Below are positions 13,201-25,700 of a stretch of 64,000 nt of DNA, piece by piece (position 1 is the stretch's first letter; each line of letters begins with the position of its first letter). The DNA lies in the NCBI GenBank assembly GCA_963942565.1, contig OZ012693.1, forward strand, positions 7,009,536 to 7,073,535, given 5' to 3'. This DNA is from Maea johnstoni. Lineage: Eukaryota > Annelida > Polychaeta > Spionida > Magelonidae. The notes under the pieces were generated by a model, which ran no database searches, was not told the origin of the DNA, and saw only the letters and a program-made list of their open reading frames with translations. The translations under genes and the position numbers were made by a program.

Positions 13201-15448
13201 TTGTAAGATAATGTCCAGGTAACTTGTCATTCAATCTGAACATCTTTTTCAGAATTTTGAAAGTTAAGAAAATTACCTATGAAATCCAGACCGAGTGAAA
13301 TAATGTCCACAAGAAATTCAAATTTTCTTCAAAGAATTTTGACATTAAGCAAGTGCCTATAGGAGAAAATATGTAATCTTGACATTCCAAAAAATCTTGG
13401 ATGCTGGGATTATGGTGCATGGATAACAAGGATAACTGGATTAGGATAATCACAATAAAGATTAGAGGAGCAAAAGCTTATAATCATGAAGTCAGGAGCC
13501 AAAGCTGATCAGAGATAATGCATTGGGATAGAGAATTAAATACAGCAGGAAAATAAAGGCTATTTGAATGGCTTTTGAACGAGTGTTTTTGGTGACTATA
13601 TTGTTCTACATATTGTATTATATTGAGCACTTACTGTGGATTAAAGAGTGCTCAATGTTTAGGTTGATTTGCTACAAGCTTTTCTGTTGGTTTGGTAGCT
13701 ACCTTGGAATTAAAATCTGCTCAAGATATATAGGTGCTTATCAAGCAGGTTCCACTCTTTAAAAGTTCAAGAATCTAGGATAATCTTTTTGGACACATTA
13801 ACCATATTTTTGCATTTTGCACTTGCCCTTTCTTTCGTTCAACTTTAAGAAATTCATCACTTCATGAAGATTTGTTAAATAAGGCATCTGTTCATACTTA
13901 CTGATGCAATAAAATCAAGTTCAACAGCCAATCAAAACTCAAATTCAACAACCAATCAAAACTCAAATTCAACAACCAATCAAAACTTGAGTTTATTAGC
14001 CAATCAAAACTCAAATTCAACAGCCAATCGAAACTCAAGTTCAACAGCCAATCAAAACTCAAATTCAACAACCAATCAAAACTTGAGTTTATTAGCCAAT
14101 CAAAACTCAAATTCAACCGCCAATCGAACTCAAGTTCAACAGCCAATCAAAACTCAAGTTCAACAGCCAATCAAAACTCAAGTTCAACAGCTAATCAAAT
14201 TTAAGTTCAATGTTCAATCAAAATGCATTGAGGTATCAGGAAGGGGAAAAGAGGGTCATAAAAGGAGTTTGATTTACAACAAAAAATAAAGAATAACTTA
14301 AGTATTGAACTTAATCAGGAAGCAAGGTTCATTTCAATGACGACTTGCATAAAAAGATAATAATGGAACAAGAGAAAAGGATGAATGAAATGGAAATAAT
14401 GATGAGACTAAAAGCAGAACCACATAAGGCAATAAAAGCCTAAGCACCTGCAATCATGCTCTTACAATTATGCAAGAGTTTAACCTATTCATGCCCGTAG
14501 TACCAAAAAACTGCCTGGCTATTTTCATGATATCTTTTCAATGGGAGCATCGTTTGAAAAATACTTGAAGAAGAAATGCATAGCAAAACTTACCAAACTA
14601 ATTTGCTTCAAATATTTTGAGAATTAGTACTTTATTTTCAAAAGTATGATGTATCCATATGATATATAATTCAAGAGGATTGAAAAAGTTAACCAATTAT
14701 TTCCTAGGGCCAAATAATTTTGAGACTATCTTAATGATCAGTTCAACAGTGGGAAATATTTTATGGATAAATGCTACCAGGAGTATCAAGAAAACATTTC
14801 AGGGAAACTCAGCATGAAATACATATAATGAACACCATTTATACAAAAGCGTAGGCCAGTCCCAAGCCACAGTGTATGGATAAGAGGACAGTATGACAAT
14901 TTGGCACAACAAAACAAAACTACTTAGTGAACTTTAATGTATAATTGTGATCTCCTTTCACAACATACATAGAGTGAAACCTTGGAGATGTGAATACTTG
15001 GGACTAGGGTAAAAGCATTCACATAAGGATTTTTTCACATCTCAAAAGGTCTTTTCATCATGTAAAAGCTATAAATGTGACCGTAAAATTGTGTTCACAT
15101 TAAGTGTTCACATGTCAGGTGTTCTCACAATGATATGTTTCACATGTGTGTATAACATGTTTTGAACAGTCTAATATAACATAAAGGCTGTATTGGGTGT
15201 TAGGGTGTTACCTTTACTATCTTGCTGTTTGGTAAACGTTGATTTTATGCGATGCAGTTTCCCGGCGGGTAGCGCATCTTGGACCAGTGCATAGTCATTG
15301 TCCTGGGGGCTGACTGCATCCTGAAACGACAAACATAGATCACATGAAAAAACATTTCAAATGTGTGAAACCTGAGGGCCACAGTGGAGATCAAATCCTG
15401 AATTTGCATGCTACCCTTTGGAAAAAGGTTATTGCATGTTTTATATTA

Positions 15449-15501
<53 letters not shown>

Positions 15502-16940
15502 TTTATTTTTATTTTTTTATTACTATTATAATTTCTATTATTATTATCAAAGGGGGTGCACGTACCTTGACTTGAGCGTAGTCCCCTATTTCTATTGGCT
15601 CCATGGTGGCTAGCGGTGCCTGGATGAGGTTTGGAGACAGAGCTTTTGGTTGTTTGTTGTTGTGATGACTAAGGTTCCTCTTGATCACCTTGGTGACATT
15701 TAAATAGTTGCTCATGTTCAATGGCTGAAATACAATAAACAAATCCATCAAATACAATAACACATAAAATCCATAAACAAATGGAAATGGAAGTAAAGTC
15801 CAATTTTCTATATTCATCCCAAAGACGTCCTAAAAATGCCTGCAAATTTTTCAAATAGTATCTTAAATGGCTGAAGTATTTCTGCTCTCTTCAAATCAAG
15901 AATATCAAGAATGTAAAACGGGGGACAACAGTTCGGTAAAAACTTAGTTCGTTGAAAACTTTTAGGTTTAATTGATTGTTTGATTGATTGTTTGGTTGTT
16001 TATGTCCTATAGAAGCTGCTAAATGATAATTTCCAGTGGGAAAGATTGATGAACCTTAATTCTACAAAGATATTTTAGTTTGGTAGGCAATAGTGCCATG
16101 AGACCAACATAATACACTTCTCAGTAAGAAATGTAGAATTGACTCCTGTCCCATTGGTTGAATCAGAATAGTATATCTATCTGTATGTGTTGCTGGATTT
16201 AATCCACACATCACAGTCACTCATTAACAAAAGCATAATTAATCAATATTTGGTTTAATTGCTGATTTGTTTAACAGGTAAATTCAATCAATATCATGTG
16301 CCCTATTATATTGCATCTATGTATCCAAAAGAATTCAAAATCCCATTATTACCCTATTTTGTTACTTAACTGTTAACGTGCCTTTTAACTGCAAAAGAAC
16401 AACTTTCAGTGGAAAAATCAGTTTTCATACCTTTGGTTTAATAGGTGGTTTGGGTTTGGTTGGTGGTGGTGTCTTGTGACTACAGGGTTGGTCTAACCAA
16501 TCGCCATGGTGATCTGACCGCGACCGCTCTGATTCGTCCACCCAACCTGTGAAGGAGAGAAAAGAAACTGAAATTCTCGTCGCTGTGGATAAAAAGTACC
16601 CTCCTGCTATGTGGGTTTAGTACGGAGGGAATACAATAGGTGGCCCCACAATCATGATAAGGAGGAGATTGGTATTGTTCTCAAAGCAATCTGGAGGGTG
16701 GGTGGACGGGTTCATTGGTATCACCTTCTCAACTTTTTCTTTGGTTCCTTTATCTAAAGTTTAATTATTTTTACAAAATACTCTACTTTGAAATAAAGAC
16801 AGGTTTCTAAATATACAAGAGTTATTAACTACTCTAATAAAGGGACTGAATAGAAGGAAGAATATTATTAAAGAAGTGATTATTGATATGAATGATGGCA
16901 TTGATGTGAATGAACTATAATAATAATAATAATAATAATG

Positions 16941-16979
<39 letters not shown>

Positions 16980-16982
16980 GTA

Positions 16983-17052
<70 letters not shown>

Positions 17053-17056
17053 TGAC

Positions 17057-17153
<97 letters not shown>

Positions 17154-20100
17154 AATGACGTAAAATAATACTAATATAAAGATTATGATGATGATGATGA
17201 CATTGACAAGTTGAGAAGGCTTTTTTCATATCAAAATAAACTAAAAGGTCAGCTAAAAAAACAAAGAACCTGTTTCTTGCTTTCTACTGACTACCAGGGT
17301 GGTTATAGTACTTAGGATATGCAGTTGTAATTGTTACCAAATAAATTTGAGAGACACTACAACACCAATGTAATGTCACAGACATGGTCACGATAGCATA
17401 CATGCAGCAAGAACATGCCTTTTACCAACAATTCATCTTGATTGAATCCACTGTCCACATATTACCGGAAGACGAACCTTAGGGAGCATTCAGACCTAGT
17501 TGGGTTAACCCATTCATGCCCGTGACACCAAGAACAAATCTGATAATTTTGGTAATATCTTACTGACCAAACAGGTTTTGGAAAATATTCAAAGAAAAAA
17601 AGTTGATGAAATCCTAAAAATCTAATTCCCTTCTCATATTTTGTAAAATCATACTTTTTGAGTTGATTTAAAAGTTTATTTTAAAATTCCCATAGATTCA
17701 GATTAAAGAGAGGATCCCAAGCATGAATGGTTTAACCCATTCATACCTGGACATCTTTCATCTGGATCTATGCAACTTTTGAAAATATCTTGAAAATTCA
17801 GCAAATGTTCGAAAAATATTTGAACGAGAGTTGTTAGTTAGTTTAAGATAAGTATTTTTCCTTCGAAAGTTTTACAAAAGATGCTTTTGTAAGAGATTTT
17901 TCATCAAAATTGTCAGATGGTTTTGGCCATCGCAGGCATAAATAGGTGAAGGTATGCATGCATTTGTGCTGTGTCATAATCTAAGACTTCTCTCCTAAAT
18001 AAAGGATAGTCATTCTACAAATTTTCTCAATGCTTCATCATTAACTTAAATTCAAATATGCTTCTATCTTTTTTTCATTTCAGTTAGTATAGAGATAAAG
18101 CTGGATTGTGTGTACAACACAACAACAATACATAAACATAAACAATAAACAAACAATAAAAGGTGACTGATGATTAGAAGGAAACAAGTAACCTATATGA
18201 GGAAGTATACACATAGTTTTCATTACAGATGTCTACAAAAAAAGTATTTGAATTAATTTGTACTTGAAGCGTACTAGTTGGATGAATATGCACAATTTTC
18301 AAACGATAAGGGTAAGGTTTGAGCGTGACTACATTGTAATTCTGTAGAGAACTATTATAAAATATTTTGAAAAAAATATTACAAAATAATATTACAAAGT
18401 GTTACAGAGAACCATTAGACTGCATTTCTGGGAACTTAGTATAAAGTATTACAGATAACTATAATGAAGTGGTTAGGAGAACCATTACACTGTATTTATG
18501 AGAACCCATTACAAAGTATTGTAGATACTTTACAAAGTATTTCGGAAAAAAACATTATGCTGTACATCTCATTACATTGTATTGTTGACAACCATTATAA
18601 AGTAATTTGTTGGAGAACCATTAAAATATTTTTGAGAACTCATTACAACAAATTGTAGAGAGCCATTAAAAATATTTTGGAGAACCATTTCACTGCATTC
18701 GTGAGAATCCCTTCCACATTATCATAACAAACCAATGCCAATATATTGTTACAATGAAAATATCCATAATTCGGTCTACACCTTATGACATCAATCAAAT
18801 GTTCCATAAGTAATTTGGTGATGGGCAATAAATTCAGTTCCTGTAACGGATACCATACAAAACATGTAGATTGCATATACAGGATTTACACACATTTAGG
18901 AAAAAAACATACACAAAAATATTTGGTCCACCATTTGGAAAAAACATGGCTAGAATGCATATGTTGAATAGCCTTGATAGCGCTTTGAAATTAAGATGTT
19001 TAATACCAATCATTGAAATTTAATCAAAACCCTAGAAAAATACACTATTCAGTAATGTGCAATTCAACAAAAAAAAAAATCAGAAAATCACTTCTCTTTT
19101 CTTTTCTTTTCATGATTTCATATTAGGATTTTTAAAAAATCCAAAAATTAATTTTTTCACTGAAATCTTTTGACCGTAGCAGGATCTAGGTGGCGCTGTA
19201 CGGGGGTACTGTAGACGAACAGACAGACGCAGCATGATTACAAGCCAGGGCGGGCGGAGGGACGGAGGGAAGGTTGACATGTCATGCAATACAATCAATG
19301 GCTGGGCAGAAATACACAGGGAAAACACTTGGCACATCAGTTATCATTTAGCGGAGGGGAAAAGGAATGTGATTTGGACAACCTAACCAGATTGGAATCT
19401 CATCATACAATTCTATTGTTATATTTTAATTCATTCACCATCTCTCTCATCATTCAAGAGACAATACCTTAAAGAACAATTTTTAACCCTGTGGCCTGAA
19501 GCATGAAGTAATAATCCTTAAATCTGAGGGCCTACTGAATTTAACTGTGCACCCTTGTGAAATAAAGATTATTTTTATTATCAGAAGTAGTATTAGAACC
19601 TTTATGCGTTCCTTACATCTTTACAGAAATATTAGCTTCAACCCCACCACCCATTCAAAAAATATTTAAAATAGTCTCTCCCTAAATAACCAGACATATA
19701 TTGTATACTGTGTTAATATTGCAGCAGTTTAATTAATGCATACCTTGTTGCACACCCCTGTAGCCCACATTTATTAAACTATGCACCATTATTTGCACAT
19801 CCGATCCCTATGCTGGTATTGTACAGCATGCTGTCATGATAGCTTGTCATTCAACAAATGTATGCAAAAATTAAACGTTGCAGCTGCCTGTGCAAAATCA
19901 ACACAGTATACAGTACTCCCTACATGGTTCTATTAGCAATAGCCAATAAACCTTTATCTGGAGCTATGAGAAAAGACAATTTGAAGGCAACTGGTACCAA
20001 TGTGTTTTCACTGTGTTTCCTGTTTTCTCAGCCATTATGGGGCATACCACTTCCAATGCTGAGGCTACTTTCGTCCAAAGCACATGGATCCAAAGATTTT

Positions 20101-22709
20101 CAAAACCATCTACACCCTGTTATGTTGGTATTCATTAGACAGCCTTCGCAGAGTACTCTCAGATGAGTACCCATATACCAGGGTTTCAGTAGTCATTTTT
20201 GAAGTTTTTTGCATCAATTTGTATTGGCCAAGGGATATTAACCATTATGCTGTTGGTGGCTAATTTGGACAATAAAAAATTAGCCAAAAAACCTGAAAAA
20301 TGATTGAAACCCTGGCGTATGGGTACTCATCTGAGAATACTCAGCGAGAGCTATCCAATGAATACCAACATGACATGGTTTAGATGGTTTTCAATAATCT
20401 CTGCATCCTTGTGCTTTGGACAAAAGTAGCCTCAGCATTGAAGGGGCTAGTACTACAGTGGTCAAGGGCAGCAGTAGGAGCAGCAGCAGTAGTAGTAGGA
20501 GGAGGAGGAGGGAGGAAAACTTCACTATCTGAAAATAAGCATTCTAGTCACCCTCGTCCTGGCTTGAAGTAGGCTGGCTGTGGCCGCCGCCGCCGCCGTG
20601 GCGCGGACCTACCGCCGGAAGCGTACTCGCTTTGTGGAGAGTTCTCTTGCCCGGTTGGCCTTCATATATTGCCCAGCCTTGACAGACAAACAACATGCAA
20701 ATTAGACCCATTTGGTAGGCCAATCAAAAATCAGAGCTCTAGTGGTAACTATGGCAACCAAGCGGGTAAAAACGTAACTACTGGTGCTCCACACATCAGC
20801 ATCACTATAGCAACCAAATAAAAACAAACACTTCTTGGTGCAATAATGTAATAATAAGGAAATGTATGATTAGATGATCTGTGTGAATTTGAAAAAAAAT
20901 ATATACTTGTTTCATCCGCAGAGTATATCAAATGACTATGCAGGTATACATTTATTGAGAATGTTGTTTCATCAAAAATGATGGCCTGCCCTGATGGCCA
21001 AGTGGTCTCAGGCATACCAACTTACTGCTCGCTGTCTTTCACCACTGCCCAGCTTTGAATTCCGGCCGGGGCATGTGAGAAAGTTGCCAGCAATTTGGGG
21101 TTAAGTAGTGGTATTTGCTGGGTACTCCAGTTTCCTCCACCACAATTTAGCCTAAATATGGCAGAAAAAGTGAAGATGATTAAAATTACACCAAAGATGA
21201 GTGATAAGAGCCAAAAGGTACATAACATTTTTCCTTCAAACATTTATTCTTGAAATAGTGTATTCAGAATAAGACTCATTCAAATGCATGTATCATTTCA
21301 TAATGTCATTAATTTTACAAACATCATTCAATTCTATTTTTTTTAAAGACAAACAAATATATAGTCATAAGATCCTCTTGATTAACTGACGATGAAAGGA
21401 TTAAGCTAGTTAAATAAAAGTAATAAACATAACAATGCATACAACAATAAATGATGGCACAAAAATGCAAGCAGGTCACAAAATGACTTATGCATTTATG
21501 ATCAGGGTAAAGGGCAGTGAATTTGCATTGTTGTTGGTAGGAGAGAAAGGGGTAGGGAGAGAAAGAAGGGGGAAGGGAAAAGGGGGAGAGGGTAGAGGAG
21601 AGGGGCTGGAAAAGTAACTTCTATCGCAATACAATGTCATAAAATAAAAAATAAACAAAATAGAAGATGAACATCTCATAGAATGTATTAGGTTGGAACT
21701 ACATAAAGGTATAAACTGTGGAGAAATACACAAGGAAATATGTGGATAAGAAGGAGTATTTTTGCATAAGAAATAAAACCTAAAATAAAAAGAGAACATA
21801 CATCATCAGTGAAAGAAAAAGCCTACAGGGGAGATGTTTGAGACAAATATATTGATAACTGTATAAAAAGAGAAAATATATAATATGTACGTTAAATGCT
21901 TTCGAGTTCATTCTACACTAACACAAATATCAGGAGTACTAGCCCTATACCTTGTTGAGTTGAAGATATGTAAAAGGCTTAAAATGCTATTCCCATCCCC
22001 CTACATTGAAGGAGTGAATTTCATTGCTTGCCACTTTTTTCCACTAACCAACTAAACTTGTTTGGCTCAACAGTTTTTTTTATGAGATAATTTCCCAACC
22101 CCCAAAGGCCCAAATCTTAATGTATAATTTCTTATCCATAATATTATATTTTCTGAAGTACACAATAAACCAAACAAAACTAAACTTGTTTGCCCTAAAC
22201 TACAGAGCAGTGTTCTTTTAGAGATTAGGACCCCCCCCCCCCCCCACCCCCCAACCCCATGAGGGTACATTGCCACTAATTCCAATTATTCCTACACCAG
22301 AACACCAACAATAGGGGGAGGTGTAATCCAATAATTGCAACTGATCCTCAATTACCCAAGGGAGTGAGTCTTAAGGGAGTGATTTGAGATTAGGCACAGG
22401 TATATATTTCAGGTCATTGTTTGATACCTGGTGTCAGATCTATGACAAAATCACCTTTGTCGCAGGGCCTTTCCAAAGCCGTGGCTTCTATATGTTCACA
22501 GGCTTTACTGGGATATAGACACAGAGGGGGTTAGAGAGTTTGATGTCCCCCTTATACAATCAGAAATGTTCATTTTCTAGCCAAGAAGTGTAATTTTTCT
22601 TTACTATCGCTTAAATAGACTGCTGAAACCAGAGATATGAATAACTCAGGTAATAAATAACATATGTAATGTACTTCTCTGCTGAAACGAACCTCCCTTG
22701 AACAATTCA

Positions 22710-22740
<31 letters not shown>

Positions 22741-25700
22741 TCTGAAATCCTGGTTCTGCCCTTGCTACTGTTTACCTTGGTATTTGTAACATACAGATTT
22801 TGGTGCAATATTGGACAAATGGGTGGCCAGAAATTTAACTGTATGTGATGTTGAAGGGTAGAAGAAAAAGACAAACTAAACTTTGAGATAATTGCTATCA
22901 GGAATCAGCTGATAACTTTCGTGCTAAATGCTATTATTTCGAGATTCTTAAAAAGAACACCAAATGTACTTGAACTATCTTAGTTTCCTTTGATCTAGTT
23001 GTTTAGTTCACTTGAGCTAAAAAACAACCCAACTCTTTAGATCCTGAATATAGCATACAATGTAAGCTCAATACATTCACGGTAATGACTTCCTCAAGGT
23101 ATCGTTAGGGTCTATGATATCTGTATCTGTACTATAAGATACAGATATAATTGAGCATAATTGCCAGTGTGTGCGCAGATATGCAAGGTTATTCATAAAA
23201 TGTCTTAACAGTCCACTTGAATGTGTCAAGTCTGTTACATGTGATAAATAAGTCTGATAAAGAGTTCAAATCCCAATACTTTTAACAATAACTTAGGAAC
23301 AATGAATAATATTATCAAATATCTAAAAGAGTTCTTGACATATACTAAGGATTACATTCACATCATCAGGACATTTAATTATTTCATTCCCTGGCAGTTC
23401 TTTCCCTATCCCTGGAAACTCTTGAAACTGTGCATAAACTGGTCATCATCTGATAATCTATGCAGGTTTTATAAGAGTAACTTTGAAAAGTATCAAGAAG
23501 AAAGCACCATGAAATCAACTCACAAAATCAAGTCTAGAATAGATATGAAAATACAACATCGAATCAGAAGGCAAGCCACAACACCAACATTCCTAAAGAC
23601 AAAATAAAAAATAGAAATAAGCATATATCACTGAAATCAACAAAAAAAGCTTGCAGATTCATTTGCATATATTAACATTAAATAACAGGACTGAAATCAA
23701 CTAATACGAAAAATAACTTGCAGGTTCATTTGCATATGATTAACATAAATTAACTGCACTGAAATCAACGACGACGGAAAAGAACTTGCAGGTTCATTTG
23801 CATATGTTTTATACATAGATTAACTAGACCTACTAACCACACGCTATTCGCTTAGCAAAGTGCACAATCCAGGTTCCCGGCCCCGTGCAGCGCCCGTTAC
23901 ACAAGGGCACACAAATTAGTAGTTTCTCGCACGGCGTGGTGGATGCCCGCCGGTCGCTCCCACCGACAGACAGGGCGGATAACGCACAACTCACTTCTTT
24001 CACATCATTGTAATCCAGCAGGAACTCTTTAAGTCAACCAATTAGAAGAAAAGGATTTAAGCTACTAGTGGCCTGTTCTTTTGTTTTTTTATTGTACGCT
24101 GTATCTTTTATTTGAGAGAAACGTCTTAAAGACAGCCAGCAGAGGAAATTCAGGGGTGGATAAGGGATTTGTATATAGGGGTGCTCATTTTTCAAGGATT
24201 GGAGTTCATTTTGAAAAAGGATTAAAGCTAGTTGCAGCATGTTCTTTAGTTTTTCATCGTGCACCGTATCTTTTATTTGAGATAAACCTCTTAAAGACAG
24301 TCAGCAGGGGAAGTGGAGGGATGGATAAGGGATCTGCATAAAGGGGTACTGATTCTTTGAGAATTGGGGTTCATTTTCAACTTCAATTAAAGAAATTTGC
24401 ATTCTTACTATACTTTTTAGGTACCTATCATATGTGCAGAAGCAGTGATGGAAGGGAATTCCTTTTTGGGGCTTGTTTTAAATCAAAATACTGTTGGGTT
24501 GAGGTACCTGTTAAGTAAGTTTAAGGTAACTGTTAAAGCAGGCAGAAGCGATAAAGCGAGCATTTTTGGTGGTCTTGTCAAACTTATGGCAGCTTATCAA
24601 TTAGCTTTTCTTTATGCTACAAATAAGCAGTACTTGTCATAAGTTGCCCAAAATTATTCAAGGCTACGGTGGGCCTGTCAGCAACTACCTAATATGTAGA
24701 ATTTTAACAAATCCCTGCAACATCCCCTGAATCCGTCCCTCAAGTTCACTTCTCTCTATAGGGAATATTCTAGCAACAGATTTTGAGACCTTTTCCCAAT
24801 TGAAATAATAAGTGTTTGACTTAACCTCAATGCCTTATCAGAGCCATTTAATCATCAATATAGAAAGATCGTTTATTGACAACTAAAACATGGATAATCT
24901 TGAAATGAAACCTTTCAGACAAATCACTTTAGGAAGTAGGTATATGTTTTTTCTTTCTTTTTTTTCATCAGAGCACCAAAATACGGAGAAACATTTCTTT
25001 TTTTACAAAAATAATCAATTGTGATTTTCAATTGAACTTTCCAAATCCTGTGTAAAATTTTCAAAACAAAACTGGGACTTATTTACAATGTATCTGGCTT
25101 TGATCAGGTTTGAAAATTCAATGCATTTTCAATTGTATTTCTTAAGTTAATAACTCTTCAGTAAGTATGATTTAAGAATAAACCCTATATTGATCAGTGA
25201 AAAGATGCACTTTCAAAAGTCATACATAAATATTTGGTGGTCATTGTTTGTTTTTTCTCTGAAAAACAGTCTTTTCATGACAAAACACTGAATCTAAAAC
25301 ATCAAATAACCGTCCTGCCAATGATAGCTTTAGTTCAGATTTGAAATACAAATATACAGATTAAATAAGTAGTTAGATAGATTGAACTCATCTTCAACAA
25401 TTGGCCTTAAATTGCCATCAGAACTGATTTGATTTTCTTTGATAATGATATCAATCAAAGGTATTGAACATGCAATATGTTTTGATGGGTCAATCATCGG
25501 AATAAATAGTTTACAGAACTCGGCCTGCTAATTACAATAACTAAAGGTTTTCTGAATATTAACAATCAGACCTTTAATCAAGAATTTCTTCACACACACT
25601 GCATACAAAACCAAATAAATGGCTTAAATTCTCAAGATCAGTTAGTGTACATGCTATATGTATGTGTCTTTGTGCATGAAATTTTGTTGGTAAATTTTGT

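Noticed and set aside
19170-19270. Possible exon with acceptor gttcgtctacag and peptide [12 protein letters not shown]
   Set aside because: In the phase needed to follow exon 13 it meets a stop, and there is no good donor.
20983-21080. Possible tRNA gene
   Set aside because: The tRNA-like head has a degraded B box and is followed by a repeated body, so it is a SINE, not a functional tRNA.
23850-23990. GC-rich block that might be another exon
   Set aside because: No frame fits the phases of exons 13 and 14 without a stop; kept as unassigned.
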